This document shows, piece after piece, positions 25,001 to 35,861 of a DNA stretch of 64,000 bases. The position numbers and the translations under genes were made by a program. Position 1 is the first letter of the stretch, and the number at the start of each line of letters is the position of its first letter. The notes under the pieces were generated by a model, which did no database searches, was not told the origin of the DNA, and was given only the letters and a program-made list of their open reading frames with translations. The DNA comes from Pelodera strongyloides (taxonomy: Eukaryota; Nematoda; Chromadorea; Rhabditida; Rhabditidae): positions 100,502 through 164,501 of the forward strand of contig JAANDG010000325.1 in the NCBI GenBank assembly GCA_036852015.1. Reading direction: 5' to 3'.

Positions 25001-27184
25001 CTTCCAATATAAGTACATCCATCGTAAAAACGATAAAAAATGCTTACTTCGTCCTCAAAACTTTGACTATATGATCCAAACCATTCGATTTAAAGAAGTC
25101 TTCCAACGGTTTACCAAGAAACGGTTTCTCACTCGAATCATCTACCTAAAATCTAACGAGCATAGAAGTTGAAAATGATCATTAAAGCGGTATTGTACCT
25201 ACATTGGAAAATTTGCATATGATGCGCAAATCCTATGCAAATATCGTGTCCATCCGGCAAGGTTTCGGCACCAAATTTGTAAGGATACATATGATTTGCG
25301 TATTGCATGCAAGTTTCCCAAAGTAGGTACAGTACGGCTTTAAGATATCCTAAAGACATGTAGATACCAAGAACAGTGAAAATTAAGACGCAAGAAATTA
25401 TGAAAGTCATTAACCAACCAAAATGATTTCCTTGATCAATTCTTTTGGCGACCTGTGCAGAATTGACCAAACTGACCGAATAAGGGTTGAGTTATGCTGG
25501 AAATGGGGCAGTTTTGTATATAAGTACTGAATATATATTTAATAACAAGCCAGCACTGTTTCCCGCGATTCAACATAGGCAGACTACAGGCGAGCATAAC
25601 ATGAATGTTTCATGATTAGCATATACACGTAGTATTACCAGTGATTGTATTTCAGATACGTCAGATTTAGAAACGTTACAATAACGGAGAACGGAGCTAG
25701 AACGAAACTACAAACTACCAATGAAGTGTAACTTACCTCTTCATGGAACGGGAATATAACGGTGACCGATGGCATTTTGGACGAATATTTCATGTTCATG
25801 CATTCCGGATGCCGGATATCTTTGAGAGACCTGTTCAGCGGGATCATGTCGGAGATGTACGCATTGTATCCGTTCGCTTTGTACAATGCAAGCTGAAAAT
25901 AGTGGGGTTGGCAATCACGAAAATAAAGCATAGGCAAAAGAACCGTGGAAAGCTTGAACAATGCAATCAACACTGATTCGGGGTATAATATCCATGCGTA
26001 AAACGAGAGTTGAAGGAGGTTGTTCGTTGTTTAGATGAGTGATATGAAGAAGAACTATAAGAGGTAGACAACGGTACGTTCCATTCAAATATAGCAATTT
26101 GAAATAGCTTCAAGAGATGGTCAAAGATCATCCGAAGATGATTGGCGTATGATTTTACGAACAAATTTATACATACCCAAAGAACACACATATATTTAAA
26201 CATCCCGACTATAAAAGATATAATTACGTAGAACTTACGGCCTCTGCTTCGGACGCTGGATCACTAGGCACTTTCATCGCAGTTCCTTGTTCTCCAGGGC
26301 CGGTACGCCGTTTCTCCGCTTCATAATAATCACGGTCCAACCAATCCTGAATAAGCATATCATATCAGATAGCAAGTATATCATTGATTTCCATTCTGAG
26401 AAGGCGCCGGGATTCGGGGGGTGACTAGGTTGTGAGCTCAACAGAGTTATGTCACGGAAACAGATCGATGTTGCAAGGGGAGCATAAGTCTCAACAGCTG
26501 CAATATGCATTATAACTCCAATATCTAACAATTATAAGAAAAGAGCACCTTTTTCGAATGTCCTCTGTACTGTTCCCAATCATCGTTTTCTCCGTGATTC
26601 GTTTTTCCAATAGCTGCGTTCTTTTCGTAAGTTTCAACGGCTGAAAATGTAAACTTCATGTATAAGGATATTCACTTCGCAAGTATAGTATTAATCAACA
26701 TCAATACACGGACACCAAGTATTATACGTAGGCATATTCATGAAATAGTAGTTAATGTAAAGATTGCACTTACCATGTCTCACTTCTGCATCACGTGGGT
26801 TTTTTACCAAGTTGATATCGTTCTCAATCGGAGCCGCATCTTGTCCAGGAAAGAGTGGCAAGTCGCCACGCTCGCCCTCTGAGCGCTAAAGGTTCGGAAA
26901 GTTTACCAATTAATTTCCACGTGAATATTCAAGCTGCTTCTCAAATACATGCAACATACAGCAAAGAGGGTTATATGCAGTGCCAGAATAAAAAAATGTT
27001 TATTACATGGAATTGCTAGTTAAAATAGTACGTGAGGAATCAAAGACGTCATTAAGATTAAACTGACCACATTATTATCGGAATTCGATGTGACGACAAT
27101 ATAAATCAAATATAGAGATCCTATGAAAGCGAGATACTGCAGAACAGACACGTAGCGACGACTAATATAGCGACCACATTTCAT
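22058..27184 (-). CDS. gly-10: Polypeptide N-acetylgalactosaminyltransferase, GALNT10 type
   Basis: Twenty exons agree in phase and give 647 aa. The enzyme starts mucin-type O-glycosylation by moving GalNAc from UDP-GalNAc to Ser/Thr in the Golgi. Order: short cytosolic start [12 protein letters not shown], a type II membrane anchor (residues about 13-33), a charged stem, then [20 protein letters not shown], the GT-A fold with [18 protein letters not shown] and EIILVDDSSE, the metal-binding DxH as FLDAHSE (24782 exon), the Gal/GalNAc-T motif [16 protein letters not shown], and [10 protein letters not shown] ricin-type lectin domain follows ([25 protein letters not shown]). The KYAPFK and [19 protein letters not shown] segments resemble GALNT10. 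From memory, C. elegans rpl-18 and gly-10 also lie close together, supporting the symbol. The first exon follows TTCCAG directly, as in spliced-leader genes. Confidence 0.95.
24205..24355 (-). repeat. Minisatellite in GalNAc-transferase intron
   Basis: About seven imperfect units of roughly 21-24 bp built on GTCGGAAAGTATAGTTTGTA. It lies wholly inside an intron between the exons at 24167 and 24385. Confidence 0.75.
25185..25340. mobile_element. Palindromic MITE in GalNAc-transferase intron
   Basis: AAGCGGTATTGTACCTACAT mirrors GGTACAGTACGGCTT, flanked by TA. Arms share GGAAAATTTGCATATGA-like sequence with the MITE at 1410. It lies in the intron between the exons at 25141 and 25415. Confidence 0.75.
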
Positions 27185-28723
27185 CTGGAACCCCTGAAAG
27201 TAGAGCAAGCCTATTTTGTAAAAAATATAACATTTCAACAAAAGTTATAATTATACATTCGTTAGTCAACTTCATGGCAAAGGCAAAAAGTACGATTGAT
27301 GCATCGTTTTCAGTTTTCATGTTGTCCGAGAATAACAATAAAGGTCATATATTAGTAAGGTGCGCGGAATTAAAGGTGGAAATCTATAGTTCTGTCGGCT
27401 GACAAACAAAAAAAATTAAATTATTAATGGTGTATTCCGCTGGCAAAATTCCAGCCGCCACGCAGAAAATATCGCTACAAGACCACTGTTAATAAAACGA
27501 AAGCTGTGCAAAGAGAGAAGCGATGAAATAAAAACAAAGACAATGATATTATGGTTCGAATTCATATAATAACGATAGAGATACGAAACAAATACACAAG
27601 AAAGACAAGTGTGGGATGCGGATGATGGAATGAAAAAAACCAATTAAAAAAAAAAATTAATTTCCAGCATTTATACTCTATTTCAAGGTGCACTACAACA
27701 AGATGTACGGTATTTTGATTGAATATAGAATTTGACTTAGGGGTTTCCTCCGTGCAGGCTGGATTTCACGAAGTTTATTGCTTTATTAAATTAGTAAAAG
27801 AGGTGAACAAAGGTGGCCTTGAAATAGATTTAACACACACCTATATTATGTCAAGAGCGAACCGATTATAATTCTTTGCTCAATTTACCGTATGACATAT
27901 CATAACATACGTATCTACCTCATATAGATTTTCACAACTCATTTGAGTCTACTGTCTAGTTTGAAAAGAAAACCAATAATCAACAATATTCAATTTAAAC
28001 GACTGTGATGGAAATGAGAACAGCTAAAATATTTCATTCACTGCTGAAATGCGTCTGTAAAAAAATAAAGAATCAAGAAAGAAAATGAAATTAATATTAA
28101 CAGAAGCTGATCGCCCTGCAGTGGTCGCGGAAGCACGCAATGTAATTTTCAGTGGACGCGTATTTGGGTCAAACGATAGTGAAATCGGGATATGGGTTTG
28201 CGCGGAGGAAAATTCACTTACCGCTGGGAGTTAGCCTTCCTGGTTCCCTGGGGAACAATATGTTCCCTGATGTGAAAATGTAATTCCCTAGGGAACAATA
28301 TGTTCCCTGATGTGAAAATATGACGTGAATGGGTCCGAGCTACCATTGTTCAACCCCAACATTGGGATTCCCCGAGCACAAACTCCTATTTCTTATGTTC
28401 TGGCATGCCAAAGAGCCGAGTACATTGTTGTTCTGACGTGTCACCAAAGATAGGAGTTGTCGTATGTTGTCAGAACACACATAGTTATGCAAGTTCAAGT
28501 TCTGTTTTGTATGCATGTGCAATAAATTGCGAGTGAACTTGGAACTTTTTGAGTTCATACTGTTCATCGGTTCTTGTGGTTTTCTTGATGGAATGAAACA
28601 TGTCTAATTATGTGAAGTATGAAAACTTCGAGACTTTACCTTATCATGCCGAAGCATGCATGCTTTTTGTATGCAAATCTATCTTCTCATAATTTCGATA
28701 CCACACAATTATTTATCACGAAC
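27185..28723. other. Divergent upstream region of GalNAc transferase and MSP gene
   Basis: No gene recognised. It presumably holds the two promoters. A duplicated palindromic 35-bp module (TTCCCTGGGGAACAATATGT, then TTCCCTAGGGAACAATATGT) lies at 28238-28320. A 9-adenine tract and AT-rich sequence occupy 27400-27660. Confidence 0.45.
28238..28320. repeat. Tandem duplication of a TTCCC..GGGAA palindrome
   Basis: GTTCCCTGGGGAACAATATG and ATTCCCTAGGGAACAATATG each precede TTCCCTGATGTGAAAAT; the second copy starts about 36 bp after the first. The inner sequences are dyads. It lies about 400 bp upstream of the MSP-domain gene. Confidence 0.65.
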
Positions 28724-30486
28724 ATGGAAGCGGCGTCAAAGGATAAAAAGGAAGTGAGCGACGGCAAAAAGCATGTAAGCTTTACTTCATCAATGGTGAT
28801 CTACAGCTTAAGCACCTGGCTGATCCTGCCAGTGGTGATAAGCTTATCTCCAGGGTGTAAGTTCTCAACCTATATGTCTCTGCTTTCCAGGGCGCTCTGG
28901 CCTATCTGTCCAACCATAATGTCGTGTGGACGAATGAAGATCCCCATGTAGAATTGATCGAACCACCACTCCTTGTTTCAATCAATAGAAATTGGCTTCA
29001 ATTCGGAAGACGGGTAAGCGATTGCTAATTCAAGAATCAATACAGGACAGACATTCGGGAAGTAATTTAAGTTGAGTAGATAGAGAGTCGATGTTTGACC
29101 TATGATGTAATACGAGCTAGCCAACCTTTCGCCCTGTTTTCTATTGATGTTGATGGCTCTAACTTATGTCCTGAAATACTAACTACTAACTGAGATATTA
29201 CATTAGCCTAACCGAAATATTCACCCACGAAGTAAACATGATTCAGATGGCTCGTCCAGCTTTCTACCACAATTTGATGATAGTTAACCACGGAGACATA
29301 CCAATTGCATTCAAAATACACACGTCGGACAATTACGCCTATTTTGTGAACAAGGTTTGCAATAAGTGTTTTCCCCAAAGGTTTGCATAAGTCTTCCGCA
29401 AAAGGAGGATCAATGTGATCAGAATGAATACTTAAAAAAATTACTAAAATATTTCTGATTTTAGGCAATGGGAATAGTTCCTGGCAGGCGAATCCATGCT
29501 CTCCCTCATATTCGAATGAACAATTCGGTGACTGTTCAGGTAAATATTAAAATTAATTTTATTCCACTAATTTGCTTATATGCCACTTCAGCTTTCCGTG
29601 TCAAAGATGATTTACTAACCCTTCTTATGGGGTTTGCAAGTATCCCAAAAAATCGGTGTGATTCTGTCAATTCTACCCTATTTTTCCACGAAACCTGCAT
29701 ATATAATCCGGAAAATTAAAAAAACTTGTTGTTCCAAAATACGGTAAATTTTCAGCATACTTGCAAACCCCCATTAGATGTTGTTCATTATGTTCCCCTT
29801 TTGTTAATTGTTTTCCCGTTTTCATCGTGAAACTAAAATCAAATGACTTTCATTTAGGTCTATCGAAAACCCTACACAACTTTTGCCGACGAAGAGCAAG
29901 TCAACCGATTTAACACGTAGGTTTTTTATTTATTTATATTTATTGTGATTATAATTTAAAGACTGGAGAGAGAGAGAGAGAGAGAGAGAGAGTAGGGGGT
30001 GGAGAGTGGTTTGTTCTTACTTAGACCGATATTGAGAGAGTACTGTAGTTCTTATCAAGGGATTTCTCTAAACTTGTTACTCATTGCAGTCCCCGTAAGG
30101 ACCGTCTCTTTATCTTTGTGGCTCCTGTGCAATCCTTTGCCACGCCCCCAGCACAAAGATTCCATGGCGAAGCTGCTTATGAAAAACTGCGCGTTTGTCT
30201 CGAATATACTGGAGTTCCGGACGGCACTAAGGGTAACTATTGTGTTCAACAAGCAGCAGGTGTACATCCTTAGTTTATTTCGCTTGGCTGTGGAGCTGTG
30301 CGCGGCTCCAGCGCTGCGGAATCATAAATATCTATGTGTTGGTATGTTTGCTGGTATTGAGAAAATCAATAAGTATCGATCGATTTGTTTAGAACCGCGC
30401 GCCTTCCTCAAGGACGAGATCCGTGGGTGGAATACTTGGGATAAACAGAGCAGAAAAGCTGCAGTAGAGAACAAGGTTAGAAGGGA

Positions 30487-30531
<45 letters not shown>

Positions 30532-30634
30532 GGAAGAGGGTAGCATATACCGTAGGTAAATATTGATAATCCTAATGATAATTCAGGCTCCGAAGATCAG
30601 CTCCGCCGAATCTGGTCCCTCAATGCCCAAATAA
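28724..30634 (+). CDS. MSP-domain protein
   Basis: Eight exons agree in phase: 28724-28774, 28891-29013, 29247-29354, 29465-29539, 29858-29916, 30090-30232, 30393-30475, 30587-30634 (229 aa). The middle part has the immunoglobulin-like MSP fold: LLVSINRNWLQFGRR, FYHNLMIVNHGDIPIAFKIH, NAYFV-like strand, GIVPGRRIHALPHIRM and VYRKPYTTFADE. MSP domains occur in sperm cytoskeletal MSPs and in VAP-type proteins; the C-terminal part here (EPRAFLKDEIRGWNTWDKQS plus a charged tail) has no membrane anchor, so it is not a VAP. The length exceeds single-domain MSP (about 127 aa). The exon 3 start was chosen at GATTCAG because the earlier ACATTAG acceptor breaks the frame. Two (GA)n tracts lie in the introns. 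Role unknown; sperm function is a guess from the family. Confidence 0.85.
29964..29991 (+). repeat. (GA)n microsatellite
   Basis: Run of GA dinucleotides inside an intron of the MSP-domain gene. A second (GA)n run lies at about 30490-30528 in the last intron. Confidence 0.9.
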
Positions 30635-31205
30635 ACAATGAAGACGAATCTTCTCCACCAAACATTTATTTATTTTTTATAATATTAGCTGACCAAAAGC
30701 GTATCTATCAATATATCATCGTCAATGTCAAGATGTGTCTTCTACAAACTAGTGGTTCATGTAATGTATTTTCTTACTTTATTGTCTGTATTATGTGCCG
30801 CGTGTTATATTTTATACGGTACCATGAAATTACTTGTATTTCTTAAATTACCCTTGATTTTAACTGCGATTCATTTCAATAAAATCTTTGTACAGATTTA
30901 TTTTTTATGCACAGAGGAGTGGCCGGCGGGCCCACACCACTCGTCTACGCCTTCAACAAAATGTTTTTTTTTATATATATTTTTTATGTGTTAGAGACAA
31001 AGTTTACTTATTTATTAGGAACATATTCGGGTATAAATGAAGAATAATTTATTGCACGTCTGGTCACCACACAAATAAAGCAAAATGTTTTTTTTTGTGA
31101 GCATACTACAACGAAGGGCTCCATGAAAAGCCTCGGGATTTAACTGGGACTGAACTGGGACTGAGACTTAAAGAGTATTGTGAAGTGAAAGAATATTGTG
31201 ACGTG
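30635..31205. other. Convergent 3' intergenic region
   Basis: Lies between the stop codons of the MSP gene (+) and the unrecognised minus-strand gene. AT-rich, with AATAAA-like sequences; no coding signal seen. Confidence 0.4.
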
Positions 31206-32794
31206 TTACTGTGCTTGTCCGAATCTGACAGCAACTTCACTGTGACCCTCACCCTCTACTTGAGATACGACCACCCTGAAATATAGAATATAAGCAGATT
31301 TTATTTTTACTCTCTGACATTTTTTCAACGCAATGTTCAAAACATTTCCCTAATGGGGTGTCCAAGTATAGAGAGTATTTTGGAACTACACGAGAATACT
31401 TTTTAATTTTGCATATTACATGTTTCATGAGAAATACTTGGGAAACCCCTCCTCATGTGACCTTCTCTGTACGATTATAGTCAGCTTATTGTTATTGTAC
31501 ATACGATCCCAATTGTACGTTTAGTGGTCTTTCTATGAATGTTTCATGGAATTCATGTTTCTAGTAAAGCGAAATACCGGCCGGGGTTTGAAACGCATCG
31601 AGTGCATCAGCATTCTTATGCAGCTTATGCAAATGACCATAAATTAGAATAAAAAATCGATCCAAATTCGAGCAACTTTGCATAAATACGTAAGGATTCA
31701 GCTGTCTGCGATGCGTTTCAAAAACCGGCCCGTATTTCGCTTTAAAGGATCGCAGTCACTTCAATTTCGCCTTTTTAATTCAATTATCAATAAATATAAA
31801 AAGATACCTAGAAAAATACCTTTCCAATACCGATTTACGGAACATTTATCACAGGGAAAGAAATCCCTTCGGTTGAGTTTTGATTTTAGACCAAATGGAG
31901 TGTTTTCTAAATCGCAGTGGGACTTGGCCGGTTGCCAATGATGACAAAACAAAGAAAAACCGGGGAAGAGGGAAAGTGTCTGCTCTACTGTCTCAGTTGT
32001 CGTTTTCATACTGTACGTTATCAGAACACAACCGAGGGGATTTCTTCCCCTGGGTTAAATTTTCAGTAAATTGACACAGTAAATGTATTTTTCTATGTAC
32101 CTTTTTATGTTTGTGGATAATTGACGTAAAACTACGAATTTGAAGTGACTGCGATCCTTTAAGATGCAAAGTGAGTGGGAAAGGTGAAACTGACCCGGGA
32201 GTACTTGAGACCACTTTCTTTGGCGCAATTCTAATAGGCACGGCCACCACATTCTTCAGAATCTTTCCATCAGAACCGACCAAATTTGTCTGCACGACTG
32301 TTTGAAGACCGTAGTTGGCAGAAGTTGGAACCTGAAGCAGGAAATGTACGGTTGAACGGAGAGGTACTGTAGCCTGATCGCCTTACCCCATCGGGAAGTT
32401 TGTGTGATGGGTAATTAAAGTGGTAGTGGGGTACTGTAGCTTGGTATTTTTATAACCTGTACTGGTCTCCTGGCCTCGGATCTCGGTTGTGGGACGGTGA
32501 TGGGTTCGGCAGTGAAAACTCTCACAGGTTTCCGCACTTCCTTCACTCCTCCGCTCTTCTTCCGCTTCAGAATAACTATGCCTAAATGGAGAAATTATTA
32601 TTTTTTTATTATATGCACTATTTGTATCATTTATTTATTATTTATTTATTATTATTATATAAATAATACAGTTTACCCGACGGATTTTCTTCGTTTTTCG
32701 ACTGTTGGGTCGGATCCTGTAGCGCAGCTTCATTATTTGCTGCTGTAGCCTGATTTTCAACAACGTCAATGTCCTTCTCCTGGCTCGGTACAGT
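31206..32794 (-). CDS. Unrecognised protein, C-terminal four exons
   Basis: Exons 32794-32677, 32581-32457, 32331-32195 and 31275-31206 join in matching phases and encode 149 residues before the stop. I do not recognise the family. The first part is Gln/Asn/Glu-rich (TVPSQEKDIDVVENQA...), the next is basic (VILKRKKSGGVKEVRKPVRV) and the end has ANYGLQTVVQTNLVGSDGK and VEGEGHSEVAVRFGQAQ. It looks largely disordered, with no membrane segment. The start is not found; the exon at 32794 begins in phase 0, so upstream exons exist. They may be those at 36-40 kb, which encode similar low-complexity sequence on the same strand, making this an alternative 3' end of that gene. The last intron holds two adjacent MITEs. 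Confidence 0.6.
31567..31742. mobile_element. MITE-A copy, abutting MITE-B
   Basis: AAGCGAAATACCGGCCGGGG left and CGGCCCGTATTTCGCTT right, flanked by TA. The right TA (31743-31744) is also the left flank of the next element. Confidence 0.85.
31745..32159. mobile_element. MITE-B, 415-bp palindromic element
   Basis: AAGGATCGCAGTCACTTCAA at the left and TTTGAAGTGACTGCGATCCTT at the right, TA-flanked. Inner arms match imperfectly (GGGAAAGAAATCCC with GGGGATTTCTTCCCC). A second copy is at 54156-54580. Confidence 0.85.
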
Positions 32795-33420
32795 CTAAAC
32801 GGAGTGGGCTAGGTGCTTTACTTGTATCTGTATTAGGTTTAAATACCCAAGTTTGAGGTATTTATTCCTTGTCCTGATGATGCCGAAAGGTGAAACGTTG
32901 ACATAAAGATTTGGTTCACATCGGTCCAATCTGTCTTTTCGGGAGTCGTACTAAGCTCGAAGATTCAACCTATTCTATGTCTGTATAAGTTGTACGTCAA
33001 TGAAGCTGTTTTGGGTTTTGGCAATACATTTGTAAGCACTACTCAAATTAGATGTGGAAACAGGAAAAACATTTCTTGATTCAAAAGATCATCTTTGTAA
33101 ATGGTTTATTACTTATTAGAAAAATGAGGTAAATTCATACATATAAGTCTGTAAGGCAATTTTGTAGTTTCTCGATTTGTAGATTTCGGGTTTACAATCG
33201 TCAGAAATTTGAGGGAAAAAAAAGAGAATTGTGGAACAAATAAGCAAAAACTGACCAAGGAATGAAGACAATGGTAATTGAGTAGTGATTGAGTACGGTA
33301 CCTATCAAGATGCCTAGCAATTATGCGTTGGAAATTAATTTTTCAATTGGAAGGAAGTGTGATAAATTGAAAAATTAAGCTTTCAGTTATCAGTCAATTT
33401 AAATATTAGGGAATCTATAA

Positions 33421-33600
33421 AGCAATAAATCAATAAATCGATAAATCAATAAATATCTAATTGTTCTTTGTTGAGGGATTTGACAAGGCGGCCATCATCC
33501 TAGATCGGATCTTGAGGTTTGGTGGTGGGAACCGAACTTTCGATGTATCGCGCGACACTCGCACCTAAACAGTTGCACTATCAGTGGGGAGAGCGGCAAA
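33421..33600 (-). mobile_element. Possible tRNA-derived SINE
   Basis: On the minus strand, GATAGTGCAACTGTTTAGGT resembles a pol III A box and AGTTCGGTTCCCACC a B box, about 35 bp apart. They are followed by unrelated body sequence and a repetitive tail of ATTGATTTATCGATTTATTG type. This order (A box, B box, body, simple tail) is the SINE plan. Only one copy is seen in the window. Confidence 0.4.
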
Positions 33601-34118
33601 ACGATTAGTTATGATTGCAAATTAGCTTTAGCAGGTGCGAGGTTGTTATGTTTTGCGGGGTTATTATGATTAATTATTTTAGTTACAGGCTACCGTTATG
33701 CGCCTGGGACACGTAAAGCTTTCTCTTGTTAAAAAGTTAAGACGAGATATAAACGTGATTCTTGTTAAAAGTATGCAGCACGTAGGAAATGTTTTATTGT
33801 TAAAAGTACATAAAATGTAATGCGCTTTTGGCTAATGACTTCAAAAAGTTAATTAGGACCCATAATGGAAGTTTAGTAGTTGGGACCATGTTTGGAAAAT
33901 ATAGAGAGAACCACTTATGAGATTGTGCACAAATGTTGTATTGGATATTTGTGAGAGAAAGAGGTTATTTATTAGGAGTAACTTAGTTGTTAATAAGAAA
34001 ATGATGCAATTTTTAGAACGATGATGTCTTATGGAGCATATGGTGCTGGTGCAAATTCTAAAAGAGTGAGCAGTTTTTGGTTCCGTTACGTAAACCAAGT
34101 GGTAACTCTTTTATGATA

Positions 34119-34245
34119 AAGTGGTATGGCATGTGGTTTACGCTGTGTTAAACATTCTGTGACCTTACATCTGTGTCCTTTTGCTAAAGCACATAACTTA
34201 GTCTCAGTACATACGAACTCGGGATGAACCACGCGTCATACCGCT
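34119..34245. mobile_element. Short MITE, GTGGTATGGCATG termini
   Basis: AAGTGGTATGGCATGTGGTT left against CACGCGTCATACCGCTT right, TA on both sides. Related one-sided termini occur at 44216 and 50725. Confidence 0.6.
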
Positions 34246-34269
34246 TTAAAAAATGAGCCTACCGGCACA

Positions 34270-34973
34270 ATGACGTCTGTGTTTTGTCCGAATGCCTTGG
34301 AAGGTTTGAACCCTTCTGGTAGAGTTAGTGAAGATACTGAGACGATCAGACAGAAGAGGAGAGAGAGAAGATTCATAGCTGAAAAGAACATACGAAAATA
34401 TTCTACACATATATTTCCGGAAGAAGTTTTGCTTTTGCGTGACAGAGAAAACCCCACTCAATTAGTTATTCAAAGATGTCTAGGTAATACTTATAATTGT
34501 GGAGTAGCTAGGACTGGTTTAATTTAGTCATAAAATCACATTAAACGCTGAGATATGTGCGGCGGTATTCTGCGCAAATTCTGTGCGCCGCGTCTCCCTC
34601 GCACACTAAGTTTGATGCGGCAACATCCTATGAAATGTACGCCGCATTGTCAGCTGTTGACATCAACGTCGTAAATAAACAAACAAGAAAACAATTGGTT
34701 TACTTGGATTTCGAAGGGAAATTCGACAAAGAAGCGGAAAAGAATTATGACTGGAAATGGGGGGATTTGAGATGAGAGATTTTGATTGAAATCCATTCGA
34801 TTTGACCCCAATCAAGTTATTTCTCGCCCGTCGTTTCAAACATTAAAAACGAGACAGAAAACCGGATTCCGACCGGACCAACAGAGGGTTTGGGAGACCT
34901 TTTTGCAGGAGATTATATGCATAAAGATGTTATTATTAATGTTCATTTTAATACTTTGTTTATGTAAATAAAA
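34270..34973 (+). other. Unrecognised ORF cluster
   Basis: Three plus-strand ORFs follow each other: 34270-34527 (basic, RQKRRERRFIAEKNIRK and LLLRDRENPTQLVIQRC), 34557-34775 (acidic, SYEMYAALSAVDINVVNKQ) and 34786-34971. A GTAATA donor lies after CAAAGATGTCTAG in the first. They might be exons of a small gene or transposon remnants. The minus strand of 34236-34457 is also open with a signal-peptide-like stretch, so the coding strand is uncertain. Confidence 0.2.
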
Positions 34974-35048
34974 TATAATATTGGCCTTATTGGACTAGTA
35001 ATCTTGAGATTTCAGATGCGAGGTTCAGAAAAGTAATTCACTATTTTA

Positions 35049-35240
35049 AAGCGAAATACCGACCGGTTACCGGTTTTTGAAACGCATCGAAGGCATCGAG
35101 TACACCGGCATTCTTATGCAGCTTATGCAAATGACCATAAATTAGAATAAAAAATCGAGCTAACTTCGAGTAAATTAGCATAAATATGCAAGAATTCAGT
35201 TGTCCACGATGCGTTTGAAAAACCGGCCGGTATTTCGCTT
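35049..35240. mobile_element. MITE-A copy
   Basis: TA, AAGCGAAATACCGACCGGTT ... AACCGGCCGGTATTTCGCTT, TA. Inside, GCAGCTTATGCAAATGACCA is shared with most other copies. Confidence 0.85.
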
Positions 35241-35716
35241 TAACAACTTGTAGATTTTCACTCATGGTCATGGTTGAGCCCTAAACCCTGCACGACAGCA
35301 CTTTGCATGTAACTATATAAACTATAATACATCTGGTCTTTTGCTTCGAATTCTATTAGAAACATTTTGAAGAAGCAACATAATTCAATAAACATTTATT
35401 CCGGATTCACTCAAGAATTGAAGCACATTGGTTAATGGAGATTTCGAGAGTTTTGTAAAGAAAATAAATATATTTTTAATGATGCCTCTCTCTTTCGAAA
35501 TAAAAGGGGAGCTTTTGGATTGTCGTAAATGAATTCAAATGTTTCTAAAAAGAATGATAGGAAGTAGAAAACATATACTGAAACATCCTGAAAGGGAGTT
35601 ATCGAGAAAATAGTACAGTAAGATATAACTGTATTCTATCTGCGGGAAACGGCTATGTTGGGCTACAGAATACAGCTGTTAGGGATCTTTCCCCAGGGAA
35701 AATAGTTCAAATCAGT

Positions 35717-35844
35717 GGCCATATTCACCACTCAATTCCCCATGGGGAATACCCCGTCTTTTTCTCTGCGTGCCTCACATTAGAATGATATTTTCTGTCC
35801 CCAGGGAATATTTTCCCGAGGGAATCGGAGTGGTGAATGTGGCC
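35717..35844. mobile_element. MITE-C copy
   Basis: GGCCATATTCACCACTCAAT left and GGAGTGGTGAATGTGGCC right. The interior has TTTTTCTCTGCGTGCCTCAC. A second copy at 54761-54893 is clearly homologous along the whole length. Confidence 0.8.
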
Positions 35845-35861
35845 TCAGGAGGATTAACATA

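Larger units (their letters stand above)
32795..35861. other. Intergenic or large intron with repeats and weak ORFs
   Basis: No recognised gene. It contains a hammerhead-like motif (about 32868-32900), a SINE-like sequence (33421-33600), a MITE (34119-34245), an unrecognised ORF cluster (34270-34973), MITE-A (35049-35240) and MITE-C (35717-35844). If the minus-strand exons either side belong to one gene, this is its intron. Confidence 0.45.

Noticed and set aside
30322..30546. Ser/Leu-repeat minus-strand ORF
   Set aside because: It is a translation of the (GA)n run in the last MSP-gene intron.
34236..34457. Minus-strand ORF with a signal-peptide-like stretch
   Set aside because: It overlaps a plus-strand ORF of similar quality, has no splice context or homology, and may be chance.
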